Part shown: positions 8,275 to 17,419 of the stretch, piece by piece
Position numbering within the stretch: the stretch's first letter is position 1
Layout: every line of letters starts with the position of its first letter
Assembly (NCBI RefSeq): GCF_014838715.1
Contig: NZ_CP061947.1
Span: forward strand, 5,012,001 to 5,076,000
From: Algoriphagus sp. Y33
GTDB taxonomy: Bacteria > Bacteroidota > Bacteroidia > Cytophagales > Cyclobacteriaceae
Direction: 5' to 3'
DNA length: 64,000 bases
Program-made: the position numbers and the translations under genes
Notes under the pieces: model-generated
What the model saw: only the letters and a program-made list of their open reading frames with translations
The model's database searches: none
What the model was told of the DNA's origin: nothing

Positions 8275-9204
8275 ATGGAATATTACAACAAGGTTATCGA
8301 ATCAGTCAATGTAAGGTTTATCCGAGGGAATAATTTGCGGATAGAGAAACCTGTCTCAGTCATTGATTATACCGAATCGGACAATACCCTGATTCTCCTT
8401 CATCACGGGACACTCAAGTTCGGCGACGATCAAGAACTTTTAAACGAGGGAGAAGTCCTTTTCCTGCCTGCCGAGCAAAAAACAAAACTCACCTTAGGCA
8501 GTGGAGCAAAAAAGGGAGAAATATCCAAAGAACAATTTCAGGAGAATAAGAAAAAGTACCTTCAGAGTATCAGTTTTAGGGAAATAAAGAGCACCGAAGA
8601 CGATTGCATCTCTGTCGTTGGTTTTGAGTCCAAGGTCTTTGATGTAGTCAACTTTTTTAATTCTCTGGACATTCCCCCTTTTATCATTCGGTTCAACGAT
8701 AGATTGGCGACGATAGTGGAAGACCTGATGAAAGAAGTGGAAGTGAGCAATGTAGGCAAAGAAAGAGCATTGAAATCCAACACGGAACTGTTGGTCATCG
8801 AATTGCTTCGCCATATCCTGAAAAATAGATTGTTCTTGGAGGAACTTTCCACGAATGCCACCTATTTCAAGGATCCGCGTTTGATAGATTTGTTCAATTA
8901 CATTAAAGCCAATTTGGGTGGAGACCTGTCCAATAAAATTCTGGCTAAGGTAGCCAATGTGTCAGAAGATTACGTGGGGCAGTATTTCAAGATGCTGACT
9001 GGAATCAATCCTCAGGACTATATAGAATATCAGCGGATGGAAGCTGCGGTAGAGCTTTTACGAACTACCAAAAAGTCAATTCGTGATATAGGAAAAGAAG
9101 TTGGCTACAAGGATACTGCTTATTTCTGCCGTAGGTTCAAGATGATGTTTGGCGTCCCTGCCGGAAAAATGAGAAGGAGAGATTCCTTGATTAACGTCAA
9201 TTGA
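8275..9204 (+). CDS. AraC family transcriptional regulator
   Basis: A 309-residue regulator. Residues 1-80 look like a cupin-type sensor (short beta strands ending in NEGEVLFLPAEQKTKLTL), then a helical linker. The C-terminal hundred residues form a double helix-turn-helix AraC domain (SNKILAKVANVSEDYVGQYFKMLTGINPQDY and SIRDIGKEVGYKDTAYFCRRFKMMFG). The ligand and target are unknown; it does not sit in an operon with metabolic genes. Its stop codon overlaps that of the convergent GGGP synthase gene inside a perfect palindrome. Confidence 0.92.
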   Translation: MEYYNKVIESVNVRFIRGNNLRIEKPVSVIDYTESDNTLILLHHGTLKFGDDQELLNEGEVLFLPAEQKTKLTLGSGAKKGEISKEQFQENKKKYLQSISFREIKSTEDDCISVVGFESKVFDVVNFFNSLDIPPFIIRFNDRLATIVEDLMKEVEVSNVGKERALKSNTELLVIELLRHILKNRLFLEELSTNATYFKDPRLIDLFNYIKANLGGDLSNKILAKVANVSEDYVGQYFKMLTGINPQDYIEYQRMEAAVELLRTTKKSIRDIGKEVGYKDTAYFCRRFKMMFGVPAGKMRRRDSLINVN

Positions 9205-9208
9205 CGTT
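9193..9208. repeat. 16-bp perfect palindrome at convergent stop codons
   Basis: AACGTCAATTGACGTT is its own reverse complement. The TGA of the AraC gene (9202-9204) and the TGA of the GGGP synthase gene (9199-9197, minus) both lie in it, so both proteins end in Asn-Val-Asn. Confidence 0.95.
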
Positions 9209-9976
9209 GAAAGACAGATTCAATAGCATTTTATATTCCAATACCTCGGCCAAAAAACCGGGGTCTTTTTCTATCGCATTGCCTATTACCAATAGATCCG
9301 CACCGCTTTCATAGGCAGTTTTTACTTTGCCCAGAGAGTCCAGCCCTCCTCCGACTATAACAGGATTATTGGCCACTGACTTTACGGATTTTATCACCGC
9401 AGCAGATACAGGGGATTTCGCCCCACTTCCGGCGTCCATATAAAAGAATTTCATTCCCAAATAAAGCCCTGCGAGTGCAGTAGCCTTAGCCAAATCGGGT
9501 TCCGAATTGGGTAAGGGCATTGTTTTGCTGACGTATTGTACACTCGTAACCTCACCCTCGCTTACAAGCATGTAGGCAGTAGGTAATACTTCCAATTTCA
9601 TTTTCTTCACGGTAGGTGCTGCAAGCACTTGATGGCCGATAAGGTATTCGGGGTTCCTACCAGAGATCAGCGAAAGGAATAAAATGGCATCTGCTTCTTC
9701 AGCCAGTTGCACCTGAGAACCGGGAAAAATAACAACAGGGATTTCGCCTGCAATTTTTTTAAGTGAAAGAACTACCTGTCTAAAATTATTGCGACTTAGT
9801 TGACTCCCTCCTACAAATAGTAAATCCAGATCAGAATTCTTGACCCAAGCATATTGCTCTTCGAAAAAGACTGCATTTGTAAATTTGTCAGGGTCAACCA
9901 GCCATGCAAGCCCTTTTCTACCGCTCACATGAAATCGTTTTAGAATCTTACTGACTTTCTTTTTCGACTTGGGCAT
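9197..9976 (-). CDS. Geranylgeranylglyceryl phosphate synthase family protein (group II-like)
   Basis: A TIM-barrel prenyltransferase of the GGGPS/PcrB family, which transfers a polyprenyl group from a diphosphate donor to sn-glycerol-1-phosphate. Conserved segments are LAWLVDPDK near the N-terminus, FVGGSQL, PVVIFPGSQVQLAEEADAILFLSLISGRNP, FFYMDAGSGAKSPVS and the phosphate-binding PVIVGGGLDS plus ADLLVIGNAIEKDP. Group II enzymes of this family are established in several Bacteroidota and make an archaeal-type ether lipid precursor; the cellular role there is not settled. I prefer ATG 9976 (MPKSKKK, 259 residues) over an upstream start at 10030, because the homologous part begins just after it. 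It overlaps the upstream gene by 29 bp. Confidence 0.92.
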   Translation of the reverse strand: MPKSKKKVSKILKRFHVSGRKGLAWLVDPDKFTNAVFFEEQYAWVKNSDLDLLFVGGSQLSRNNFRQVVLSLKKIAGEIPVVIFPGSQVQLAEEADAILFLSLISGRNPEYLIGHQVLAAPTVKKMKLEVLPTAYMLVSEGEVTSVQYVSKTMPLPNSEPDLAKATALAGLYLGMKFFYMDAGSGAKSPVSAAVIKSVKSVANNPVIVGGGLDSLGKVKTAYESGADLLVIGNAIEKDPGFLAEVLEYKMLLNLSFNVN

Positions 9977-10331
9977 CTCCCGACTTCGCAGCAAATAGGT
10001 TAGGCAAAAATTTATCCTTGGCAAAAGCAAGCCCCAATATCAAAAGGCGCTGGCCCATACTTGGCCAGAATGAAGATTTAGAGCCTTCTGTGAGCTTTTT
10101 CTCAATATCCTTGGTAAGCAGTCCTTCTCTTTCAAGAACTTCAAGCACCTCCTGCGTTTGACGGTCTTTCCGGGTTTTACGTGTTTTAGAAATAGCCAAG
10201 GCTATCAAGCCTCCTGCTAAAACAACCCCGCCAATTTTCACCCAGTCTCCGGACTCGGCCTTGAAAAGTTCAAACTGCCTGGCCAAAGTCTCCTCTAATT
10301 CTTCTTCTTTCTTTCTCAATTCCTTATTCAT
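9948..10331 (-). CDS. Small membrane protein of unknown function in the GGGPS operon
   Basis: A 127-residue protein. The N-terminal 30 residues are charged and probably coiled-coil (MNKELRKKEEELEETLARQ). A single hydrophobic helix follows (WVKIGGVVLAGGLIALAIS), then a basic segment with KTRKTRKDRQ. The C-terminal third has another moderately hydrophobic part. I do not recognise a named family. It overlaps the holin-like gene upstream by 8 bp and the GGGP synthase downstream by 29 bp, so all three are probably translated from one message. Confidence 0.8.
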   Translation of the reverse strand: MNKELRKKEEELEETLARQFELFKAESGDWVKIGGVVLAGGLIALAISKTRKTRKDRQTQEVLEVLEREGLLTKDIEKKLTEGSKSSFWPSMGQRLLILGLAFAKDKFLPNLFAAKSGDAQVEKESQ

Positions 10332-10689
10332 TCTCTTTACGTTTTTTGAACCTTCTTACCCTAAAAATAAACCCTTTCAACCCTTTCTGCACCTTATCCT
10401 CAGTAGGGTCGTGGTCTCTCAGTAAGAATAAAACAACGAGTATAACCAGATAAATTAACCCAACTAGCAAGAAACCCATATGTGGAGATTCAAAATACTG
10501 GCTTAGGAAAAAAGCCAGTGAAAGGCTAAAGAACAACAATACCAATAGGAGACTTCCACCCATCAAAATAAGAAAAATCATCCTGGTTAAAATCCCTGCA
10601 ACCTGATCCTGTATTTCCAGTTTGACTAGATCTACTTTAGTCTCCACTATCCCTTTGACAGTTTGTATTATTTCTCCGATTCTTAGCAT
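10324..10689 (-). CDS. Phage holin superfamily III-like / YqjE-like membrane protein
   Basis: About 121 residues from ATG 10689 (MLRIGEIIQTVKGIVETKVDLVK); an upstream ATG at 10731 is possible but adds 14 residues unlike the family. An amphipathic N-terminal helix precedes two transmembrane helices (MIFLILMGGSLLLVLLFFSLSLAFFL and MGFLLVGLIYLVILVVLFLL) and a basic tail (FRVRRFKKRKENE). This is the layout of the chromosomal putative holin/YqjE-type families, which are not lytic phage genes by themselves. It is the first gene of a three-gene overlapping operon ending with GGGP synthase, which suggests a membrane-related role. Confidence 0.8.
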   Translation of the reverse strand: MLRIGEIIQTVKGIVETKVDLVKLEIQDQVAGILTRMIFLILMGGSLLLVLLFFSLSLAFFLSQYFESPHMGFLLVGLIYLVILVVLFLLRDHDPTEDKVQKGLKGFIFRVRRFKKRKENE

Positions 10690-10759
10690 AATTAAAAATT
10701 TGTGAGATGTTACCCTTGAAATATGACACAATATACTTCAATTGGCAGGAGCAAAAAAA

Positions 10760-11359
10760 TCATGCAATCACATCAACTTCCTGCTCTTCGTAAAATCTAT
10801 ATCTCAAAACAAGTTCCAATGCAAAAGAAATGGCTTCATTTATAGTGAATTGCTGGCAAAGAGATTGATCAATTTCGTCCAAGCGGCTATAGAAAGCCGT
10901 TGCAAGCGGAATTTCCATGTCTTTATTTATGCGATCGCTGGTAAGCAGGAACTCTTCCGCTTTCTCTTCCTTCAATATTTTGCAAATAATGAGGTCTTTT
11001 TTGCCATATTTGGTTCTACGGGCTGAGGCAGCAAACAGTCTACAAATCATTCCTCTTTTGGTGTGGTTTCCACAAAACCCCTTCTTACCGTCTTCGGACT
11101 GCGGTCTGTACATCACACAGCTACCACCTTCACCCTTACTTTCTACTAATGCCAAGGTGGATTCTGCCAGCCCCTTGTCATAGAGGTCAAAGGCTAACGG
11201 AAGAAATTCTAAAGGAGAAGCCGGTACTTTAGGGTTTGCGCAACAGAAGCCGCATCCCGAGACACAGCCTAAACCACTCTCAGATACAAATTGCTTTGTA
11301 GCTGACTCTAGCTCACCGAACACGTTCTGTGTAGCTTGAGATTTTTCAGCGAGATTCAT
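10760..11359 (-). CDS. YkgJ-type cysteine cluster protein
   Basis: A 199-residue soluble protein with a CxxxCxxCC cluster near residues 31-38 (CVSGCGFCC), then GGSCVMYRP, KGFCGNH, RGMICRLFA and LIICKIL. This spacing is characteristic of the CxxCxxCC/YkgJ family, thought to bind zinc or an Fe-S cluster; no reaction is established for this protein. It is transcribed alone, with a TATTTTTG -7 box at 11381-11388 on the minus strand. Confidence 0.88.
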   Translation of the reverse strand: MNLAEKSQATQNVFGELESATKQFVSESGLGCVSGCGFCCANPKVPASPLEFLPLAFDLYDKGLAESTLALVESKGEGGSCVMYRPQSEDGKKGFCGNHTKRGMICRLFAASARRTKYGKKDLIICKILKEEKAEEFLLTSDRINKDMEIPLATAFYSRLDEIDQSLCQQFTINEAISFALELVLRYRFYEEQEVDVIA

Positions 11360-11380
11360 CTCTATAGTTCAAATAGAACG

Positions 11381-11388
11381 CAAAAATA
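11381..11388 (-). promoter_or_regulatory. -7 promoter element for the Cys-cluster gene
   Basis: TATTTTTG on the minus strand (CAAAAATA as given) lies 21 nt upstream of the ATG at 11359 and matches TAnnTTTG. Confidence 0.5.
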
Positions 11389-11531
11389 CACCAGACCGGG
11401 GCGATTGGTTCCCCTAAGCAACGATTTTTTTCTATTGAGCATCAGTCATTTATCACGGGACAGGCTGAATAGTAGACCATATACCGTCGATTTCAGCCGA
11501 GAGATCGTTTTATTTAAATAAAAAGTAGGAT

Positions 11532-12254
11532 ATGAGCAATCTAGAAAATCAAAATGCAGAAGATAAAATCCGCCTTGCATTCAAAGAGCGGGATTGGAGT
11601 GAAATCAAAAGTGCTGATTCTTGGGTGATTTTTAAGGTCATGTCTGAGTTTGTGGAGGGATTTGAAAAGCTTGCCAAGATAGGGCCTTGTGTATCAATTT
11701 TTGGTTCTGCAAGAACACCGAGGGATCATGGGCATTATAAGATGGCTGAGGATATTGCCGCCAAACTTGTCCGCCATGGTTATGGAGTGATCACCGGTGG
11801 CGGGCCCGGAATTATGGAAGCAGGTAATAAAGGAGCACACTCCGAAGGAGGAAAGTCAGTAGGGCTGAATATAGTATTGCCATTTGAACAATTTGACAAT
11901 ATTTACATCGATCGGGATAAGTTGATGACTTTTGATTATTTCTTTGTACGCAAGGTAATGTTCGTCAAATATTCCCAGGGATTTGTGGTGCTTCCGGGTG
12001 GTTTTGGCACAATGGATGAATTTTTTGAAGCATTAACACTGATTCAAACCAATAAAATAGGAAAGTTTCCAATTGTGCTGGTAGGGAAAGATTACTGGTC
12101 AGGTCTGGTAGATTGGATAAGAAAAACTTTGCTGGCACATCATTACATCAATGAAATAGACCTTGATCTATTTGCAGTAGTAGAAAACCCTACGGAAGCA
12201 GTGAAAGTGATTGACGATTTTTACAACAAATATTTGTTGAGTCCTAATTTCTAG
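11532..12254 (+). CDS. LOG family protein (cytokinin riboside 5'-monophosphate phosphoribohydrolase type)
   Basis: A 240-residue Rossmann-type protein of the TIGR00730/LOG family, hydrolases that release the base from nucleoside 5'-monophosphates. The two defining motifs are present: GGGPGIMEAGNKGA and PGGFGTMDEFFEA. The N-terminal SIFGSARTPRDH segment also fits. In non-plant-associated bacteria the natural substrate is often AMP or a related nucleotide, so the cytokinin name should not be taken literally. The lytic transglycosylase gene follows after 57 nt. Confidence 0.93.
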   Translation: MSNLENQNAEDKIRLAFKERDWSEIKSADSWVIFKVMSEFVEGFEKLAKIGPCVSIFGSARTPRDHGHYKMAEDIAAKLVRHGYGVITGGGPGIMEAGNKGAHSEGGKSVGLNIVLPFEQFDNIYIDRDKLMTFDYFFVRKVMFVKYSQGFVVLPGGFGTMDEFFEALTLIQTNKIGKFPIVLVGKDYWSGLVDWIRKTLLAHHYINEIDLDLFAVVENPTEAVKVIDDFYNKYLLSPNF

Positions 12255-12311
12255 GACCAAAAGCGGAGCTTAAAACTCAAGTTTTACGCACTCATCTATT
12301 AAAGTTTTTAA

Positions 12312-13250
12312 ATGAACAAATCTCACATAATCCCCCTTTATCTCTTGGTAATTCTTTGTCTGGCGATGGCAGCATACGCTATATGGAAAGTACCCGAAGA
12401 AATACCTCAGGAACCTAGTGTAGCGAATGTACAGATGCTACAAAATATGCCACTGCCTTCCCGTGACACCGTTAGACTTTTTGACCTTCCTGAGGAACTG
12501 ACTTTTGCGGGGGAGAAAGTCCCCTTGGAAATAGAAGATGTCAAAGAACGGTTAGAACGGGAAATCTATGTGAATGCCTATTGGCAGTCCAACATGATTT
12601 TGCTAATGAAGCGATCAAGTAAATTCCTTCCTGAGATAGAAAAAATGTTGAAAGAAACCGGCATTCCGGATGATTTCAAATACCTCGCAATGGCAGAATC
12701 TGCACTGATGAACGTAGCCTCCCCCGCGGGAGCAAAAGGTTTTTGGCAGATTATGGAATCAACAGGCGAGGAATATGGACTGGAAATATCCAAGGATGTG
12801 GACGAACGCTATAACCTTGAAAAGGCCACCTATGCAGCATCAAGATATTTTAAGAAAGCGCATGCAAAATTCGGAGATTGGACAGCGGTCGCAGCCAGTT
12901 ATAACATGGGGCAATCCGGATTTTCACGTAGGCAGGAGGATCAGATGGCCAAGAATTATTATGACCTGTACCTCAATGATGAAACGAGCAGATATTTATT
13001 CCGCATTTTGGCTTTTAAGGTAATCTTCGAAAACCCGGGAGAGTTTGGTTTTCATCTTCGGGAATCAGACTATTACAACACACCTGCTCTCAAAAAAATA
13101 ATAGTTAACAATGACATTAAGAATCTTGCAGCCTGGGCCAGACTGCAAGGCAAAACTTATAAAGAACTAAAACTTTACAACCCCTGGCTTCGAGACAGGG
13201 ACTTGAACGTGAAACGGGGAAAAAGCTATGAAATCCTGCTTCCGGAGTGA
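12312..13250 (+). CDS. Membrane-anchored lytic transglycosylase (MltD-like)
   Basis: A 312-residue murein hydrolase with an N-terminal signal anchor (IIPLYLLVILCLAMAAYAIW, residues 6-25) and no lipobox. The SLT domain spans roughly 115-230, with catalytic Glu129 in LAMAESALMN, then SPAGAKGFWQIM and AASYNMGQSG. The last 45 residues (YKELKLYNPWLRDRDLNVKRG) resemble a LysM-like or MltD-type C-terminal segment. Lytic transglycosylases cleave peptidoglycan to 1,6-anhydro ends in the periplasm. The gap to uvrA (190 bp) holds a promoter. Confidence 0.92.
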   Translation: MNKSHIIPLYLLVILCLAMAAYAIWKVPEEIPQEPSVANVQMLQNMPLPSRDTVRLFDLPEELTFAGEKVPLEIEDVKERLEREIYVNAYWQSNMILLMKRSSKFLPEIEKMLKETGIPDDFKYLAMAESALMNVASPAGAKGFWQIMESTGEEYGLEISKDVDERYNLEKATYAASRYFKKAHAKFGDWTAVAASYNMGQSGFSRRQEDQMAKNYYDLYLNDETSRYLFRILAFKVIFENPGEFGFHLRESDYYNTPALKKIIVNNDIKNLAAWARLQGKTYKELKLYNPWLRDRDLNVKRGKSYEILLPE

Positions 13251-13407
13251 TTCTAGAAAGTGTTGGAAATCCGGTAGAACCTGTAGAAAAAACCCATTAT
13301 TCAAACCTGAAATGGAGAAGGGAAACCGCTTATTCTGTCAATGAACCAATCTTGCCCTTTCGGGTTATACTCTTTGAAGTTTACTGCGGCGTCCGGTCGA
13401 AATTCCG

Positions 13408-13415
13408 TACCTTTG
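13408..13415 (+). promoter_or_regulatory. -7 promoter element for uvrA
   Basis: TACCTTTG fits TAnnTTTG. Transcription starting just after it gives a leader of about 20 nt to ATG 13441, whereas a TTG at 13426 would be almost leaderless. This supports the ATG as start. Confidence 0.6.
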
Positions 13416-13440
13416 CCGTTTAAAATTGCCAGCAGATTAT

Positions 13441-16272
13441 ATGAGTCAAGTCACTCCCGCACAGGAAGAATACATAGAGATTTTTGGAGCCCGAGAGCAC
13501 AATCTTAAAAACCTAGACCTAAAGATACCCCGAAATAAACTCGTGGTAATTACGGGTCTAAGTGGTAGCGGGAAGAGCTCCCTTGCATTTGACACCATCT
13601 ATGCAGAAGGACAGCGTAGGTATATGGAGTCATTTTCAGCCTATGCCCGATCTTTTCTGGGTGGGATGGAGCGTCCTGATGTGGATAAAATCAACGGCCT
13701 CTCTCCGGTAATAGCCATAGAGCAAAAGACTACTTCCAAAAATCCACGCTCTACCGTCGGCACAGTCACCGAGATTTATGATTTCATGCGTTTGCTCTAT
13801 GCAAGAGCAGGGGAAGCATATTCTTATTTGACCGGATCGAAAATGGTTCGGCAAACGGAGGATCAAATCATCGATCTGCTGTTTACCAACTTTCTGAACA
13901 AGAAACTATACATCCTTGCTCCGATAGTAAAGGGGCGAAAAGGACACTATCGTGAGCTTTTTGAGCAAATCCGAAAAATGGGTTTCTCAAAAGTCCGTGT
14001 GGACGGAGTCGTCATGGAAATGGCACCCAAAATGCAGGTGGATCGTTACAAAATCCATGATATTGAGATTGTCATTGACAGAATCGTCGCAGAAGAATCC
14101 GATCGTTTTCGCATTACCCAATCCTTGAAATCTGCTTTGCAGCATGGCAAAGGAGTCATCATGATCCGTGATGAAGAGGGAGAGATTCATCATTTCTCGA
14201 AGTATCTGATGGATCCTGAGACAGGACTTTCGTACGAAGAACCTGCGCCAAATACCTTTTCCTTCAACAGCCCTTATGGAGCATGTCCCACCTGTAACGG
14301 ACTGGGGATTACAGAAGAAATCACCCGTGATAGTATTATACCGGACCCGAAACTCAGTATAACAAGGGGCGGAATAGCACCGCTTGGTGAATACCGGGAT
14401 ATCTGGATTTTCAAAAAAATAGAAGCCATTCTCAAGCACTACAAGTGTAGCATGAGTACTCCTATAGAGAAATTACCGGAAAATGTAGTAGAAATTCTTC
14501 TTAACGGTGATAAAATAGAAGTAGCAGTAGATTCCGTAAAACATCCGGGAACCAAGTGGCACACCACTTTCGAAGGGATAATTAACTTTTTGAAAAAATA
14601 TCAGGAAGGCAGTTCGGACAAGATCCAAGACTGGGTAAGTGAATATACTATTACACAGACCTGCCCGGATTGTCACGGCTATAGACTGAAACAAGAAGCA
14701 TTACACATCAAAATAGACGACACCCATATTGGCCAGCTGGCTGTGATGGATATCCGTTCGCTGGGAGGATGGTTTGTAGGTCTGGAAAACAGACTCTCCG
14801 AAAAGCAAAATGTAATCGCAGCTGAAGTACTGAAGGAGATCCGAAAGAGAATTGGATTCCTGCTCGATATAGGATTGGATTATTTATCCCTCAACAGACC
14901 TCTTCGGACACTTTCAGGAGGTGAAGCCCAGCGGATCCGATTGGCTACGCAGATCGGAACCCAGTTGGTGGGGGTGCTCTATATACTGGATGAGCCAAGT
15001 ATAGGGCTTCATCAGCGTGACAACGAAAAGCTAATCCAAGCACTTCAGAGTTTGCGGGGTCTGGGCAATTCAGTGTTGGTCGTAGAGCATGACAAAGACA
15101 TGATGCTGGCTTCGGATTATCTCCTAGATATGGGGCCCGGTGCAGGTAGACATGGAGGAAGTATAGTAGCGGATGGCACACCTGCCCAAATCCTACAAAC
15201 GGGAGGACTCACCGCCAAGTACCTCTCCGGAAAGATAGGATTACCTGTTCCGGCAGAGCGAAGAGAGGGGAAAGACAAGGTACTTACAATTAAGGGAGCA
15301 ACAGGCAACAATCTCAAGAATATAGATCTTAAACTACCGCTAGGCACACTGATTTGTATTACGGGAGTTTCGGGAAGCGGGAAAAGCACCTTGATTCATG
15401 AAACACTTTATCCAATTCTAAACCAGCATATATATCATTCCAAAAAAAATCCAATGCCTTATGAAAGTGTAAAAGGACTGGAGCATTTGGATAAGGTGAT
15501 AGAAGTGGATCAATCTCCAATAGGACGGACGCCAAGGTCCAACCCTGCTACTTATACGGGTGTTTTTTCTGATATACGGACTCTTTTCACCGAACTGCCT
15601 GAAGCCAAGATCAGAGGCTACAAACCCGGCCGTTTTTCTTTCAACGTAAAGGGAGGAAGATGTGAGGATTGTGAAGGAGCAGGAATGAAGCTGATCGAAA
15701 TGGACTTTCTCCCGGATGTGCATGTGCCATGCGAAACCTGCAAGGGCAAACGCTACAATCGGGAGACACTGGAGATTCGCTACAAAGGGAAATCCATTTC
15801 CGATGTGCTGGATATGACGGTAGAACAGGCAGTAGAATTTTTCGATAAGCTTCCTAAAATCCTGAGAAAAATCAAAACCCTCAACGATGTGGGGCTGGGG
15901 TATATTACACTTGGTCAGCATGCCACGACTCTTTCTGGAGGAGAGGCTCAGCGCGTCAAATTAGCCACCGAACTATCCAAAAAAGATACCGGGAAAACAT
16001 TCTATATCCTTGATGAACCGACTACCGGACTTCACTTCCAAGACATAGAACTGCTGATGCTCGTAGTAAATGGCTTGGTGTCTAAAGGGAATACTGTATT
16101 GATCATAGAACATAACATGGATGTGATCAAAATGGCAGATTATATAGTAGATCTGGGACCGGAAGGTGGAAATAAAGGCGGGACAATCGTAGTGCAGGGG
16201 ACTCCCGAAAAGGTAGCTTCTACAGCTGGCAGCTATACCGGCCGATTTCTTAAAATGGAATTAAACAGCTAA
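13441..16272 (+). CDS. uvrA: Excinuclease ABC subunit A
   Basis: UvrA is the damage-sensing ATPase of nucleotide excision repair and works with UvrB and UvrC. From ATG 13441 it has 943 residues, the usual length. Seen in order: Walker A GLSGSGKSS, zinc-binding cysteines CPTC and CPDC in the first half, ABC signature LSGGEAQRIRLATQIG, Walker B YILDEPSIGLHQRD, the second Walker A GVSGSGKST, the zinc finger CEDC...CETC, a second signature LSGGEAQRVKLATELS and Walker B YILDEPTTGLHFQD. Both ATPase modules are complete. A TTG start 15 nt upstream is possible but less likely. No LexA-type operator was recognised. Confidence 0.98.
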   Translation: MSQVTPAQEEYIEIFGAREHNLKNLDLKIPRNKLVVITGLSGSGKSSLAFDTIYAEGQRRYMESFSAYARSFLGGMERPDVDKINGLSPVIAIEQKTTSKNPRSTVGTVTEIYDFMRLLYARAGEAYSYLTGSKMVRQTEDQIIDLLFTNFLNKKLYILAPIVKGRKGHYRELFEQIRKMGFSKVRVDGVVMEMAPKMQVDRYKIHDIEIVIDRIVAEESDRFRITQSLKSALQHGKGVIMIRDEEGEIHHFSKYLMDPETGLSYEEPAPNTFSFNSPYGACPTCNGLGITEEITRDSIIPDPKLSITRGGIAPLGEYRDIWIFKKIEAILKHYKCSMSTPIEKLPENVVEILLNGDKIEVAVDSVKHPGTKWHTTFEGIINFLKKYQEGSSDKIQDWVSEYTITQTCPDCHGYRLKQEALHIKIDDTHIGQLAVMDIRSLGGWFVGLENRLSEKQNVIAAEVLKEIRKRIGFLLDIGLDYLSLNRPLRTLSGGEAQRIRLATQIGTQLVGVLYILDEPSIGLHQRDNEKLIQALQSLRGLGNSVLVVEHDKDMMLASDYLLDMGPGAGRHGGSIVADGTPAQILQTGGLTAKYLSGKIGLPVPAERREGKDKVLTIKGATGNNLKNIDLKLPLGTLICITGVSGSGKSTLIHETLYPILNQHIYHSKKNPMPYESVKGLEHLDKVIEVDQSPIGRTPRSNPATYTGVFSDIRTLFTELPEAKIRGYKPGRFSFNVKGGRCEDCEGAGMKLIEMDFLPDVHVPCETCKGKRYNRETLEIRYKGKSISDVLDMTVEQAVEFFDKLPKILRKIKTLNDVGLGYITLGQHATTLSGGEAQRVKLATELSKKDTGKTFYILDEPTTGLHFQDIELLMLVVNGLVSKGNTVLIIEHNMDVIKMADYIVDLGPEGGNKGGTIVVQGTPEKVASTAGSYTGRFLKMELNS

Positions 16273-16337
16273 CAAGGGTTATAATCAAGGGTATCCTCCT
16301 TTTATCACATTAAGAAAGAGGAGACTCCTGCGTTATT

Positions 16338-16345
16338 TATCTTTG
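16338..16345 (+). promoter_or_regulatory. -7 promoter element for the LytS-type kinase gene
   Basis: TATCTTTG fits TAnnTTTG and ends only 7 nt before the ATG at 16353, implying a very short leader. Confidence 0.5.
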
Positions 16346-16352
16346 GGCGATT

Positions 16353-17405
16353 ATGAACAGAATAAGACTGTATTGGTTCTTACAAGTACTCGGATGGGGT
16401 GGTTTTGCCGCTGTGAGTATTTTTTTGGCCTCTCTTTCCCAAGGAGTTACTTCTATTCAAATCTGGGCTTTTATTGTCCTGGCGGCAACAAATCTTATTT
16501 CTACACACTTTTTACGGTATATAGTCAAAACTTACAATTGGTTTAGACTCGGCATCGGCCAGCTTTTCTTTCAATCCTTTCTAGCCATAATAGCACTTTC
16601 ATTAGCTAATTTTGTAGCGCAGATTCTGATAAACATTGCCTTTGGCACCCTAAATCCTGCCGAAGATTTCAAAATCCTGGTGATTCTAGCCAATATATTT
16701 CAGGCAATTCTACTTTATGCCTTATGGTTTGTAATGTATTTTCTGGTTCACTTTTTGGACAACTACAACACTACGTTGAAATACGAGGCGAAAATCAATG
16801 AAATAAGGCTAAATCACCTCAAAAGCCAGCTCAATCCTCATTTTATATTCAATGCACTGAATAGTGTACGGGCGTTGGTGGATGAAGACCCTATCAAAGC
16901 AAAAACGGCAATCACGAGAATCTCGAATATGCTTCGCTTCTCACTGATGATGGACAAAAAACAAACCATTAAATTTGAAGAAGAATTAAATACCGTAAAA
17001 GACTATCTGGAGCTGGAATCTATCCGTTTCGAAGAAAGACTGAAGGTAGAGTACCATATCGAGGATGAAGCCTACAGCTATAAAATTCCCCCTATGATGC
17101 TACAAACAATCGTGGAAAATGGAGTCAAGCACGGGGTGTCTAATTTGGTGAAGGGAGGTACGATTGAAGTGAAGTGCAGGGAAGGATTGCATGATGATTT
17201 GTACATTCAAGTCAAGAATAGCGGGCAGCTGACCCACCAGCCTTCATTGGATTCTGAAGACGAGCAAGGTCACGGACTGAGTAATACTGTACAAAGACTT
17301 AAGCTAATATATGGAGATAAAGCAAGCTTCCGTATCTTCAACTCAGGGAATCAATTCGTTATCACAGAAATAAAGATTCCTAAACAAAAAGTTACATTTG
17401 AATAA
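16353..17405 (+). CDS. LytS/YpdA-type sensor histidine kinase
   Basis: A 350-residue membrane kinase with four predicted transmembrane helices in the first 130 residues and no clear extracellular domain. The His_kinase domain begins around residue 145, with the phospho-acceptor His163 in LKSQLNPHFIFNALNSV, followed by the HATPase_c domain (MLQTIVENGVKHGV and GHGLSNTVQRLKLIYG). The gene is 14 nt upstream of a LytTR response regulator, its evident partner. In Bacteroidota such pairs are common and their signals mostly unknown. Confidence 0.94.
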   Translation: MNRIRLYWFLQVLGWGGFAAVSIFLASLSQGVTSIQIWAFIVLAATNLISTHFLRYIVKTYNWFRLGIGQLFFQSFLAIIALSLANFVAQILINIAFGTLNPAEDFKILVILANIFQAILLYALWFVMYFLVHFLDNYNTTLKYEAKINEIRLNHLKSQLNPHFIFNALNSVRALVDEDPIKAKTAITRISNMLRFSLMMDKKQTIKFEEELNTVKDYLELESIRFEERLKVEYHIEDEAYSYKIPPMMLQTIVENGVKHGVSNLVKGGTIEVKCREGLHDDLYIQVKNSGQLTHQPSLDSEDEQGHGLSNTVQRLKLIYGDKASFRIFNSGNQFVITEIKIPKQKVTFE

Positions 17406-17419
17406 CAAACTCAACAAAA

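Noticed and set aside
10324..10689. Prophage remnant because of a holin-like gene
   Set aside because: No other phage gene is near; the protein belongs to a chromosomal membrane family and sits in an operon with GGGP synthase.
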